A stretch of DNA of 64,000 nt from Acidobacteriota bacterium (GCA_020853395.1 JADYYY010000019.1:1-64000); one strand, 5' to 3'. Shown: positions 52,997 through 61,108, counted from the first letter of the stretch. The notes: generated by a model not told the origin, from the letters alone. Program-made: numbers and translations.

Positions 52997-53026
52997 ACAT
53001 TACCAACCGGCAGATTGGTATGTCAA
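52997..53026 (-). promoter_or_regulatory. Predicted promoter of the TonB receptor gene
   Basis: On the minus strand TTGACA (53026-53021) is a perfect -35 and TAATGT (53002-52997) a possible -10, with an 18-base spacer. An inverted repeat fills that spacer, so a bound repressor would block the polymerase. Confidence 0.5.
53001..53020. promoter_or_regulatory. Inverted-repeat operator candidate, TACCAA-N8-TTGGTA
   Basis: TACCAA (53001-53006) and TTGGTA (53015-53020) are exact reverse complements 8 bases apart. The site lies between the -35 and -10 of the TonB promoter and overlaps the likely -35 of the DtxR-family gene. Such sites are the classic layout for metal-responsive repressors. The sequence differs from the DtxR and MntR consensus. 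Confidence 0.6.
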
Positions 53027-53042
53027 ACACATGCGTTAAGAT
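53015..53042 (+). promoter_or_regulatory. Predicted promoter of the DtxR-family gene, possibly leaderless
   Basis: TTGGTA (53015-53020) and TAAGAT (53037-53042) have a 16-base spacer. Transcription would begin about at the ATG 53049. No ribosome site precedes that ATG, so a leaderless transcript is likely. Confidence 0.4.
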
Positions 53043-53048
53043 TCAAAC

Positions 53049-53576
53049 ATGGAGACGTGGAAAGAGTTCGACGCGAACGAGCTGACCCACAGCGCCGCTC
53101 ACCACCTGCTCGCGATCCACGACGTCGGCGAGCCCTACGGCGGATGGGCGCGGGTGTCCGACATCGCGCGAGCCTTGAACATCACGCGAGGCAGCGTGTC
53201 GATCACGTTGCGCGTGCTCAAGAAGCGCGGATGGGTCGAGACCGACGCGCATCGCCTCGTCAAGCTCTCGCCAGCCGGCCTGCAGATCGCGCACTCGGTC
53301 AAGGCCAAGCGCGCCGTCGTGAAGGCGTTCCTGACGAGCGCGTTGGGTCTTCCGGAAGCGCAGGCCGAGATCGACAGTTGCAAGATCGAACACTTGATCA
53401 GCGACCAGACCGGCCAGCGGCTCATTCAGCTCATGCAGTTCCTGACCTGCGACAGTTCGGCCGCCATGGAACGGCTGACGTTCTTCCAGCGCGAGCCCGG
53501 CCCGTGCCCGACGACCGGCACGTGCGAGGTGTGCAAAGGGCACTGCCTCATGACCGATCTCGAGCGGGCCGTCTGA
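53049..53576 (+). CDS. DtxR/MntR-family metal-dependent regulator with C-terminal Cys cluster
   Basis: 175 residues. Winged helix: WARVSDIARALNITRGSVSITLRVLKKRGWV (about 33-63). The metal-sensing helix retains Cys111, Glu114 and His115 of the C-x2-EH pattern (EIDSCKIEHLIS). The other residues expected in DtxR (His79, Glu83, His98) align with Arg, Lys and Glu. After it comes an unusual Cys set (Cys134, 153, 159, 162, 166; CPTTGTCEVCKGHC). The protein thus lacks the SH3 domain of DtxR and may sense metal or redox state differently. It probably represses the TonB receptor and itself from the shared operator. No ribosome site precedes the ATG. Confidence 0.85.
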   Translation: METWKEFDANELTHSAAHHLLAIHDVGEPYGGWARVSDIARALNITRGSVSITLRVLKKRGWVETDAHRLVKLSPAGLQIAHSVKAKRAVVKAFLTSALGLPEAQAEIDSCKIEHLISDQTGQRLIQLMQFLTCDSSAAMERLTFFQREPGPCPTTGTCEVCKGHCLMTDLERAV

Positions 53577-53589
53577 CGCGGCGTCTCCC

Positions 53590-54045
53590 ATGAACCTCGA
53601 GGAGGTCGTCGACGAACTGAACCGGCTGATGGCCGAGGAGCTGGAAGCCTCGCTGCGCTATCTCCAGATGCGCTTCCGCCTGGCGGGTCCGGGACAGGGC
53701 TCGGCGGCGCAGTTCTTCGAAGACGCCACCCAGGAGACGCTGGAACATGCGCACGCGATCGCTCATCAGATCACGATGCTGGGCTTCGTCCCCGCGCTTC
53801 GAATCAACCTGACGCTCGACGGCGACCCGATCCCGCCGGAAGACGCGCTGGCCGAAGCGCTCGAGATCGAGCAGCAGGCGCTCGAGGCCTATCGCGAGTT
53901 CCTCCCGCGCGTCAGCGACTCGCCGCCGCTGGCCGCCTTCATCCAGCATCAGATCGACGTCGAGACCGAACACGTGCGGGAGATCCTCGCGATCGTCAAG
54001 CGAGCCTCTGCGCTGAGAGTCGTCGAGCCCGATCCCGGTTCCTAG
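53590..54045 (+). CDS. Bacterioferritin-like protein
   Basis: 151 residues in four helices. The first helix has MAEELEASLRYLQMRF with Glu17; the second has TLEHAHAIAHQITMLGF with E52-x2-H55; the third has ALEIEQQALEAYREF; the fourth has VETEHVREI with E125-x2-H128. This is the diiron ligand set of ferritins, used to oxidise and store iron. It follows the DtxR-family gene by 13 bases, so iron storage and the regulator are made together. The haem-binding Met of typical bacterioferritin may be absent. Confidence 0.88.
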   Translation: MNLEEVVDELNRLMAEELEASLRYLQMRFRLAGPGQGSAAQFFEDATQETLEHAHAIAHQITMLGFVPALRINLTLDGDPIPPEDALAEALEIEQQALEAYREFLPRVSDSPPLAAFIQHQIDVETEHVREILAIVKRASALRVVEPDPGS

Positions 54046-54282
54046 CGATCGCAGTGCTGTGGGGCCGGAACCGCGTGGGCGCGCTCGACGGCCGCGCGAT
54101 CAACGGCGGGGTCCGCGTGGGGTTCTGATTCGGCGCGCCGTTCGCGTCGGGACGCGCTGATTCCTCTCCCGCGTGAGATTGCGCGCTCCGCACCCGTCGC
54201 ATAAGATCAGGCGCAAATCAGAACGATCGAGCGACGCGCAGCGGTCCGTGCGCGCGGAATTCATCGGGATGAGGCGAAGTGT
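54046..54282. other. Spacer between bacterioferritin and the antiporter gene (first part)
   Basis: No gene is convincing. Bases 54421-54635 also lack one. The promoter of the following antiporter operon should lie here. Confidence 0.4.
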
Positions 54283-54420
54283 ATGGTGCGTTCGAGGTCC
54301 TCTCGTGTGAGAGTGGTTCTGGCGGCGCCGCTCGCCGCGGCGTGCGGTTCCTCGAACGAGCTTGCGGCGGACCACAGGGATCGGCGCGAGATCTGGAACG
54401 GTTACAGGAGCGCGCGCTGA
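54283..54420 (+). CDS. Possible very small lipoprotein
   Basis: 45 residues: MVRSRSSRVRVVLAAPLAAAC then GSSNELAADHRDRREIWNGYRSAR. A basic start, a short hydrophobic run and a lipobox (LAAAC) are present. A GAGG site lies about 9 bases before ATG 54283. No family known. It stands alone in a 590-base spacer and may be chance. Confidence 0.3.
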   Translation: MVRSRSSRVRVVLAAPLAAACGSSNELAADHRDRREIWNGYRSAR

Positions 54421-54635
54421 CGGGCTGCCGCATCGGGCGCTGATCTTCGGCGTCCTCGACGGATTGGCAACTCGAAGAGACCTGGTTGGACACTCGCCAC
54501 GCGGGTCTTCCTCGTCGGCATCGGCACGCAGAAGACGACGCGTATCCCATCAGGCAACGCAACATTCGTGCGGCGCGAACATCGTTGTCGGCGCATCGCG
54601 TGAGCTGAGATCGGTGACTCCGTGAGACCAACAAC

Positions 54636-56366
54636 ATGCACGCCTACGACCTGATCCTCACGCTCACCGGCGGTCTCGGCGGTGCGCTCATCCTGGGCTA
54701 CATCACGCAGCGGCTCGGCCTGTCGCCGATCGTCGGCTACCTGCTGGCGGGCACGCTCGTCGGCCCGCACACGCCAGGATTCGTGGCGGACGCGGCGTTG
54801 GCCGAGCAACTCGCGGAGATCGGCGTCATCCTGCTGATGTTCGGCGTGGGCCTGCAGTTCCACATCGAGGAGCTGCTCGCGGTGCGCCACGTGGCCATCC
54901 CTGGCGCCGTCGCGCAGAGCGCCGTGGCCACCGTGCTCGGCGCTCTGCTGGTCCGCGCGTTCGGCTGGGACTGGTCGTCGGGTCTGGTCTTCGGGATGGC
55001 ACTCGCCGTGGCCAGCACGGTCGTCCTGGTGCGCGTGCTCTCCGACAACAACGATCTGCACACGCAGGCCGGGCACATCGCCGTCGGCTGGCTCGTCGTC
55101 GAGGACCTGTTCACCGTCATCGCGCTCGTGCTGCTGCCCGCGCTCTTCGGCGAGGCCACGGCCGGCACGCCGCTGTGGGTCGCGCTGGGGCTGACGGCCC
55201 TCAAGGTGTCGGCGCTCGTCGCGTTCACCGTGCTCGTCGGCACGCGCGTTATTCCCCGGGTGCTCGACTACGTCGCGGACACACGGTCGCGCGAGCTGTT
55301 CACGTTGACCGTTCTGGTCATCGCCCTGGGGATTGCCGTCGGGTCGTCGCTCGTCTTCAGCGTGTCGATGGCGCTCGGCGCGTTTCTCGCCGGGATGGTG
55401 GTGGGCCGCTCGGACTACAGCTTGCGAGCCGCCTCTGAAGCGCTGCCGATGCGCGACGCGTTCGCCGTGCTGTTCTTCGTCTCGGTGGGCATGCTGCTGG
55501 ATCCCGGTTCGCTGATGGCGTCGCCCGTGCTGGTCGCGGGCGCACTGGCGGTCGTGCTTTTCGGTAAGCCGCTCGTGGCGCTCCTGTTCGTCTGGGTCAT
55601 GAAGTATCCGTTCAGGACGGCCCTGACGGCAGGCATCGCGTTGGCGCAGATCGGCGAGTTCTCGTTCATCCTCGCGTCCGTCGGACGAGATCTGGGCGTG
55701 CTCACGCCCGAGGCCACGAACGTGCTCGTCGCCACGTCGATCGCGTCGATCGTGCTCAATCCGGTCGCGTACCGCACGATCCGGCCGATCGAACGGTGGG
55801 CGCTCGCGCGTCCGCGGCTGTGGGCGCTCTTGAACCGGCCATCCTCGGTTCCCGCGGACCTCGCGCGCTCGCGCCTCGACCGTGGCGATCCGAATCATCG
55901 GGCCGTCGTCATCGGCTTCGGGCCGACGGGCCGCACCGTCGTGCGGCTGTTGCGGGACAACGGCATCGCCCCGACGGTCGTCGAGCTCAACATGGACGCC
56001 GTGCGCGCGCTCCGGCAGAACGGCATCGACGCCATCTACGGCGATGCCACCCGTCCCGAGACGCTCGAAGCGGCCGGGATCGCGAAAGCCGGCAGCCTCA
56101 TCCTGGGTTCGGCCGGCATGGCGAACAGCGAGGAAGTGATTCGCACCGCGCGTACGGTGAATCCGCAGATCCGCGTGCTCGCGCGCGCCGCGTACCTGCG
56201 CGACGTCCCTCCGTTGAAAGCGGCCGGGGCGAACAGCGTCTACTCAGGGGAGGGCGAAGTCGCGCTCGCTTTCATCGAAGACATTCTGGACAATCTCGGT
56301 GCGACCCCCGAGCAAATCGACCGCGAACGCGCGCGGGCACACAGCGAGCTGGTCGGCAGCGCATGA
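54636..56366 (+). CDS. CPA2-family cation:proton antiporter (YbaL/RosB type)
   Basis: 576 residues with 12-13 membrane helices followed by a cytoplasmic TrkA-N (RCK) domain. Family motifs include LGLSPIVGYLLAGTLVGPHTPGFVAD, AEIGVILLMFGVGLQFHIEELL and VGWLVVEDLFTVIALVLLPALF with the conserved acid pair. The nucleotide-binding fold starts VVIGFGPTGRTVVRLL, near residue 425. It exchanges K+ or Na+ for H+ and is probably gated by bound nucleotides. It begins a set of genes with tight overlaps that runs to the SDR gene. Confidence 0.92.
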   Translation: MHAYDLILTLTGGLGGALILGYITQRLGLSPIVGYLLAGTLVGPHTPGFVADAALAEQLAEIGVILLMFGVGLQFHIEELLAVRHVAIPGAVAQSAVATVLGALLVRAFGWDWSSGLVFGMALAVASTVVLVRVLSDNNDLHTQAGHIAVGWLVVEDLFTVIALVLLPALFGEATAGTPLWVALGLTALKVSALVAFTVLVGTRVIPRVLDYVADTRSRELFTLTVLVIALGIAVGSSLVFSVSMALGAFLAGMVVGRSDYSLRAASEALPMRDAFAVLFFVSVGMLLDPGSLMASPVLVAGALAVVLFGKPLVALLFVWVMKYPFRTALTAGIALAQIGEFSFILASVGRDLGVLTPEATNVLVATSIASIVLNPVAYRTIRPIERWALARPRLWALLNRPSSVPADLARSRLDRGDPNHRAVVIGFGPTGRTVVRLLRDNGIAPTVVELNMDAVRALRQNGIDAIYGDATRPETLEAAGIAKAGSLILGSAGMANSEEVIRTARTVNPQIRVLARAAYLRDVPPLKAAGANSVYSGEGEVALAFIEDILDNLGATPEQIDRERARAHSELVGSA

Positions 56367-56398
56367 CGAAGGCGGCCGAGCGGATTCGAAGGAGTCAC

Positions 56399-56842
56399 AT
56401 GGCGAAGACGACGACACGCACACGTCGAGGCCGGCGGACGGGCCGGTTCACGCTGGACGAGGCGTTGATCGCGCTGTTCATCGGAGCGATGAACGCGAAC
56501 GATCACGTCGCGCCGGACGAGGCGGCGCGCGCCCAGCACTTGATCTGGTCGACACGGCGATTTCGGCGCAAGTCCGGAGACGCGGTGGGCAAGCTCACGC
56601 AGGAGATGCGGCGCCTGATCGAGGATTCGGACGCGAAAGCCGTGATCACGCGCGCGGCCCGGGCCGTTCCTGCCAAGCTTCGTCCATCCGCGTTCGCCTT
56701 GGTCGCGGATCTCTTGCTCGCGGACGGCGAGCTCGAGGGGCGAGAGCGACGGTTTCTCGTCGGGCTGGGCGGCGAACTGAAGCTGGACCAGGCCGCCGCG
56801 CGCCGGATCATCGACGTGATCGTGCTCAAGAACCAGCTCTGA
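56399..56842 (+). CDS. TerB-like protein
   Basis: 147 residues from ATG 56399, preceded by AAGGAG at 56389-56394. An alternative ATG at 56363 overlaps the antiporter stop (ATGA) and would add 12 residues. The basic start (TTTRTRRGRRTGR) is followed by helices carrying acidic loops AMNANDHVAPDEAARAQ and LLADGELEGRERRFL, which are typical of TerB metal-binding sites. TerB is linked to tellurite and stress responses at membranes. It separates the antiporter from the DUF1538 pair and may be a cofactor of either. Confidence 0.7.
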   Translation: MAKTTTRTRRGRRTGRFTLDEALIALFIGAMNANDHVAPDEAARAQHLIWSTRRFRRKSGDAVGKLTQEMRRLIEDSDAKAVITRAARAVPAKLRPSAFALVADLLLADGELEGRERRFLVGLGGELKLDQAAARRIIDVIVLKNQL

Positions 56843-56873
56843 CGCGCCCGGCTGCGTCGAACATCGGGTCGCC

Positions 56874-57563
56874 ATGCTCACACTTCTACGGACGAGGTTT
56901 CTGGAGACAGTCAAGGCGGTCGCGCCGCTCGTCGGCGTCGTCACCGCGCTCCAGGTCTCGATCGTCCAGGCGCCCGCGGCGTTGTTCGTCCAGTTCCTGG
57001 CGGGATCGGTGCTGGCGATGCTCGGGATGCTCCTGCTGTTCGCGGGAATCGACGGCGGCATTTTGCCCATGGGCAGGTTCATCGGTGCCGAGCTTCCGAG
57101 AAAGCAGTCGCTCTGGTTGATTCTGGGCGTCGCGTTCGCGCTGGGTTTCGCCACCACGGTCGCCGAGCCCGACGTCCTGGTCCTTGCAGGACAAGTCGAG
57201 CGCGCGTCTGAGGGCAGCCTCCGGAGCCACGTGCTCATCGTCATCATCGCGGTCGGCGTGGGGCTGTTCACGGCGATTGGACTCCTGCGCGTCGTGCGGG
57301 GGTTCTCCATGGCCGCGCTCCTGGCCACCGTGTACATCGTCATGATCGCGTTGTCGCTCGTCACGCCGGACAACTTCGTGCCGTTGGCGTACGACGCCGG
57401 GAGCGTGACGACCGGCGTGCTCACGGCGCCGGTGGTCCTTGCGCTCGCGCTGGGCCTCGCGTCGGTTCTCGGCGAACGATCGGCCGTCGACGACGGATTC
57501 GGGCTGCTCGGCCTGGCGTCGGCCGGGCCCGTCATCGCGGTGCTCTTGTTGGGCCTCCTGTGA
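56874..57563 (+). CDS. DUF1538 membrane protein A
   Basis: 229 residues with about six membrane helices. DUF1538 segments are LVGVVTALQVSIVQAPAAL, GMLLLFAGIDGGILPMGRFIGAELP, FALGFATTVAEPDVLVLAGQVE and LGLASAGPVIAVLLLGLL. The acidic motif TVAEPDVLVLAGQV within a helix is the best candidate for substrate or ion binding. The domain has no assigned activity. The second DUF1538 gene starts inside its stop codon (GTGA), so the two are probably a heterodimer. A PII-like protein follows. Confidence 0.82.
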   Translation: MLTLLRTRFLETVKAVAPLVGVVTALQVSIVQAPAALFVQFLAGSVLAMLGMLLLFAGIDGGILPMGRFIGAELPRKQSLWLILGVAFALGFATTVAEPDVLVLAGQVERASEGSLRSHVLIVIIAVGVGLFTAIGLLRVVRGFSMAALLATVYIVMIALSLVTPDNFVPLAYDAGSVTTGVLTAPVVLALALGLASVLGERSAVDDGFGLLGLASAGPVIAVLLLGLL

Positions 57564-58294
57564 ACGGCGCGCTGACGTTGACGGAGCTCGGCCGGCTCGC
57601 ATGGAGCGTCGCGGTGGCGGTCCTCCCGCTGGCCGCGCTGTTCCTGCTGTTTCAGTTGCTGTTTCTGAAGCTGCCGCGGCGCGAGGTGACCCGTCTCTTG
57701 ACCGGCACGCTCATGGCGTCCGCGGGGCTGTTCCTGTTTCTCGTCGGCGTCGGCATCGGGTTCCTGCCGTTCGGGCGCGTCATCGGCGAGGCCGTCGGCG
57801 CACTCCCGCAGAAGTGGCTGTTCGCGCCGTTCGGGATCGTGCTCGGCTTCGCGACGACGTGGGGGGAACCGGCCGTGCGCATCCTGGCGGACCAGGTGGA
57901 AGACACGTCGACCGGATCGATTCGGCGATCGCTCGTGCTCTGGGCGGTCTGCCTGGGCGTGGCGCTGGCCGTGGGCCTCGGCATGCTGCGCATTGCGTAC
58001 GGCATCCCGCTGCTGTATCTGCTCGTGCCTGGCTACGGATTCGTCGTCGCGATGCTCTGGTGGAGCGAGCGCCGGTTCGTGTCGATCGCCGTCGACGCCG
58101 GCGGCGTGGCGACGGGACCGCTGGCGAACACGTTCCTGCTGGCGCTCGCGTTCGGCACCTCTGCGGCCGTGGGCAATCAGGATCCGCTCGTCCAGGGGCT
58201 CGGGCTCGTGGCACTCATCGCGCTTGCGCCCCTGATCTCGGTGATGGCGCTGGGGTTGGTGGTGCGCTGGAAGGAGCGTCGAAAGGAGTCATGA
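57560..58294 (+). CDS. DUF1538 membrane protein B
   Basis: 244 residues, GTG start coupled to the first DUF1538 gene. It has six or seven helices with the equivalent motifs GVGIGFLPFGRVIGEAVG and GFATTWGEPAVRILADQVE, matching TTVAEPDVLVLAGQVE of protein A. The repeated motif shows the two proteins are homologues. Its stop overlaps the next start (ATGA). The terminal charged tail (KERRKES) is cytoplasmic by the positive-inside rule. The transported substrate is unknown. Confidence 0.82.
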   Translation: MNGALTLTELGRLAWSVAVAVLPLAALFLLFQLLFLKLPRREVTRLLTGTLMASAGLFLFLVGVGIGFLPFGRVIGEAVGALPQKWLFAPFGIVLGFATTWGEPAVRILADQVEDTSTGSIRRSLVLWAVCLGVALAVGLGMLRIAYGIPLLYLLVPGYGFVVAMLWWSERRFVSIAVDAGGVATGPLANTFLLALAFGTSAAVGNQDPLVQGLGLVALIALAPLISVMALGLVVRWKERRKES

Positions 58295-58632
58295 ACATGA
58301 CCAACGCCTCTCTCATCGTGAGCGTCGTCCGCAAGGGATGGGGCAGCACGGTGCTCGACGCTTCCGTGAAAGCGGGCGCGCGTGGCGGGACCGTGCTCTT
58401 CGGCCGCGGGGCCGGCATCCACGAACGGGAAAAGATCTTCGGCATGTCGATCGAGCCGGAGAAGGAGATCGTGCTGACGGTCGTCTACGCCGACCAGGTG
58501 GACACGGTCCTCAACGAGATCGTGCGCGCCGCGGAGCTGAACGACACCGGGCGTGGGATCGCGTTCGTGCTGTCCGTCGACCAGGTCGTGGGAGTGGCGC
58601 ACTTCATGAGGGACCGAGCGGAGAACGGGTGA
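58291..58632 (+). CDS. PII-like signalling protein
   Basis: 113 residues with an AAAGGAG ribosome site. The PII fold pattern is clear: ASLIVSVVRKGWGSTVLDASVKAGARGGTVLFGRG, then a T-loop region (AGIHEREKIFGMSIEPEKEIVLTVV) and NDTGRGIAFVLSVDQVVGV. The uridylylated Tyr51 of GlnB is absent and the T-loop is short, so this is not a canonical nitrogen regulator. PII-like proteins of this size (for example SbtB) bind adenine nucleotides and control a neighbouring transporter. Overlapping codons tie it to the DUF1538 pair, so it probably gates them. Confidence 0.82.
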   Translation: MNMTNASLIVSVVRKGWGSTVLDASVKAGARGGTVLFGRGAGIHEREKIFGMSIEPEKEIVLTVVYADQVDTVLNEIVRAAELNDTGRGIAFVLSVDQVVGVAHFMRDRAENG

Positions 58633-59567
58633 TTCAGGACATGGACGCCTTCAAGAGCATTCTCGTCGACATCGATGCCGCCGTCCCGGCGCATCCCGCC
58701 CTCGAACGCGCGATCCGCCTCGCCCGGGCTTCCGGCGCTCGGCTCACGATCGCGGATGTGATGACCGTTCCAGCGTACGCGCGACGCTATCTGCCGGCAG
58801 ACCTCGAAGAGGAGATGCTCGACCGTCGGCGTCAGCAGTTGGCGCGTCTGGCGCAGGCCGTGACGGGCGTGCGGGTCGAGGCCAAACTCCTGATCGGGCG
58901 GCCTGCGACCGCGCTCATTCAAGAAGTGCTGCGCTCGAACCACGACCTGCTCATGCGGTCGCACGCGCGGGACGTGACGGTCTCCGGTTTCCAGCCGTTC
59001 GGGGCCGTGGACATGGAGCTGCTGCGCAAGTGCCCCTGCTCGGTCTTGCTGGTTCGGCACGGCGCCCTGGAAGAGCACCCTCAGATCGTCGGGGCGGTCA
59101 ACGCCAGCACCGAGGAGCCCTCCGAACACGCGCTGAACGCCAAGATCGTCGAGACGATGCTGCTCATGGCGGAGCTGGAAGGCGGCGTGCCGATGTTGCT
59201 GCACGCCTGGGCTCCGTTCGCCGAGCACATGGTCCGCAGTCACTCGCCGGACGATGCCTTCGCGGCCTACGTGGAAGACGCGCGGCAGCGTACTGCGGGG
59301 GACTTGAGGCACCTGGCCCAGTCGTTCGGCGAGCGCCTCTCGGGCGTGCAGGTCGTGCATCGCCGCGGCGAGCCGGAGGCCGTCATCCCCGAGTTCGTCG
59401 TGGCGCAGGGCATCGATCTCGTGATCATGGGCACGGTCGCGCGCGGCGGCATCGCCGGCCTGCTCATCGGCAACACGGCCGAACGCGTGCTGCGAAGGCT
59501 GCCGTGCTCGGTGCTCGCCGTCAAGCCGGATGGATTCGTCTGTCCCGTGCGGCTCGACGGCGTCTAG
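58629..59567 (+). CDS. Universal stress protein, tandem UspA domains
   Basis: 312 residues from GTG 58629, overlapping the PII-like stop (GTGA) and with GGAG 5 bases upstream; an ATG 12 bases further in is an alternative. Two UspA domains: the first (FKSILVDIDAAVPAHPALERAIRLA) lacks an intact ATP motif, and the second has GTVARGGIAGLLIGNTAERVL, the G-x2-G-x9-G-type nucleotide site. Usp proteins sense ATP and support stress survival. Linkage with a PII-like protein and membrane partners suggests control of ion or energy state. Confidence 0.85.
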   Translation: MIQDMDAFKSILVDIDAAVPAHPALERAIRLARASGARLTIADVMTVPAYARRYLPADLEEEMLDRRRQQLARLAQAVTGVRVEAKLLIGRPATALIQEVLRSNHDLLMRSHARDVTVSGFQPFGAVDMELLRKCPCSVLLVRHGALEEHPQIVGAVNASTEEPSEHALNAKIVETMLLMAELEGGVPMLLHAWAPFAEHMVRSHSPDDAFAAYVEDARQRTAGDLRHLAQSFGERLSGVQVVHRRGEPEAVIPEFVVAQGIDLVIMGTVARGGIAGLLIGNTAERVLRRLPCSVLAVKPDGFVCPVRLDGV

Positions 59568-59702
59568 CGTCCGATTGAGGCGTCGGATGAAGAGCGTTTC
59601 AACACCGGCGGCGGGTTGGAACGTGGCGACTGTCATCGCTCTCGATGCGCGGCGCTGGCCGATCGGTTTGGCGGCGCGCGCGAAGGGCGGAGGGAGGGTG
59701 GC

Positions 59703-60731
59703 GTGGGCGCGGTGAAACGGCGAGCGGCGACGTCCCGCGGTCGCGGCGCGGCCGATCCGCCGCTTCACGGTCGAGTCGCCGTCGTCGCTGGCGCCACGCG
59801 CGGGGCCGGCCGCGGCATCGCACGCGCCCTCGGCGAAGCTGGCGCGACCGTGTACTGCACGGGCCGCAGCGTCGCGGGAAAACCGTCGCCGTATCGGCGG
59901 CCGGAGACGATCGACCAGACGGCGGACATGATCAACGCCGCCGGCGGGACCGCGATCGCCGTCCGCGTCGACCACACCAGCGAGGCTCAGGTGAAGGCGC
60001 TGTTCGCCCGCGTGGCTCGCGCGCACGAACGGATCGACATCGTGGTCGACAGCGTCGCCGGCGAAGACCCGCTGATGGGCCAATGGGACAGCTTCTGGAA
60101 CGCGACGCTCGAGCACGCCGACGCCATCTTCCGGCAGGCGCTGACGTCGCGCATCATCACGGCGAAGCACGCGGCGCGGCTGATGAAGAGGGGGCGTCGC
60201 GGTCTGATCGTCGAGGTCACCGAGAACGACATGCTCGGCGGCGGCGGCAACCCGATGTCCCAGACGGTCAAGCTCGCTCAGAAGTTGTTGCCCCTCAACT
60301 GGGCCGCCGAGTTGAAGCCGCACGGCATTGCCTGCGTCGCCGTCACGCCCGGGTTTCTCCGGTCCGAGTCGATGCTGCAGCACTTCAAGGTCACGGAGGC
60401 GAATTGGCGCGACGGCGGACGGCAGGATGCCAACTTCCTCATGTCCGAGTCGCCGTTGTTCGTCGGCCGTGCGGTCGCCGCGCTCTCGGCCGATCGCGAC
60501 GTGATGAGCAAGAGCGGGATGCTGCTGTCGTCGTGGGAGCTGTCGCGCGAGTACGGTTTCACCGATTACGACGGGCGCCGGCCCGACTGGGGCGAGCACA
60601 CGATCGATTGGTCGGTGCTGCCTGCGTCGTTCGTCGACACGTTGCGCACCGGCATCGAGCTGCAGGTGCAGTGGCTCAGGACCGTTTCGACGCGCACCAG
60701 GGCGTACCAGAAGAGGTTGCCGCGCGCGTGA
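59703..60731 (+). CDS. SDR-family protein lacking the catalytic Tyr
   Basis: 342 residues from GTG 59703 with an AGGGAGGG purine tract upstream. The Rossmann motif AGATRGAGRGIARAL is intact, and TGRSVAGKPSPYRRPETID is the cofactor 2'-phosphate region. The active-site line reads EVTENDMLGGGGNPMSQTVKLAQKL: the YxxxK Tyr is replaced by Ser, four residues before Lys. The usual NNAG motif appears as VDSVAGED. It may be a binding or regulatory protein rather than an active reductase. It follows the Usp gene by 135 bases and may be its own unit. Confidence 0.75.
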   Translation: MGAVKRRAATSRGRGAADPPLHGRVAVVAGATRGAGRGIARALGEAGATVYCTGRSVAGKPSPYRRPETIDQTADMINAAGGTAIAVRVDHTSEAQVKALFARVARAHERIDIVVDSVAGEDPLMGQWDSFWNATLEHADAIFRQALTSRIITAKHAARLMKRGRRGLIVEVTENDMLGGGGNPMSQTVKLAQKLLPLNWAAELKPHGIACVAVTPGFLRSESMLQHFKVTEANWRDGGRQDANFLMSESPLFVGRAVAALSADRDVMSKSGMLLSSWELSREYGFTDYDGRRPDWGEHTIDWSVLPASFVDTLRTGIELQVQWLRTVSTRTRAYQKRLPRA

Positions 60732-60895
60732 TCGAGCGAAGCGAGGGAGCTCGATTCGCCCGAGCCATCGGGGGGAGGGTGCACGTCAGCGTCGTTCGGC
60801 ACCGCGACAAAGCGAACGACAATCGGCGAGAATGAGACGGTTCGTCGAAAGCTGAAACGCGGAAGTCGTTCGATCAGCTAGACTTGTTTTTCCGC

Positions 60896-60989
60896 GGTGA
60901 GGTGGCCGAGTGGCTGAAGGCGGCGGTTTGCTAAACCGTTATACGGCCTAAAAGCTGTATCCAGGGTTCGAATCCCTGCCTCACCGCCA
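60896..60989 (+). tRNA. tRNA-Ser (GCU)
   Basis: The acceptor stem GGTGAGG pairs with CCTCACC, with discriminator G and encoded CCA (60987-60989). The anticodon loop TTGCTAA has anticodon GCT at 60930-60932, reading AGC and AGU. The T arm GGGTTCGAATCCC is standard, and the long variable arm typical of tRNA-Ser is present. It ends 119 bases before gltX. Confidence 0.97.
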
Positions 60990-61008
60990 GTTAAGACGTT
61001 CAGCGCGG

Positions 61009-61090
61009 CCTTTCCCGTTCTCCTTTCCCCTTTTTCCTTCCTTTTCCCTTATCCCTTTACCTTTGCCCTCTGCCCTTTGCCCTTTGCCCT
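61009..61090. repeat. Polypyrimidine tract with CTTTGCC heptamers
   Basis: About 80 bases of almost pure C and T, ending in repeated TTTGCCC words, lie between tRNA-Ser and gltX. The strong strand asymmetry could form triplex (H-DNA) structure. It ends 18 bases before the gltX GTG. Confidence 0.7.
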
Positions 61091-61108
61091 GACGTACGAT
61101 TCTCTCCC

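Noticed and set aside
52835..53045. Cobalamin riboswitch before the TonB gene
   Set aside because: A vaguely similar GAGACGCAGG occurs, but the B12 box and the conserved GCAAC core are missing.
54402..55898. Minus-strand frame opposite the antiporter gene
   Set aside because: Low-complexity charged composition typical of an antisense shadow of a membrane protein gene.
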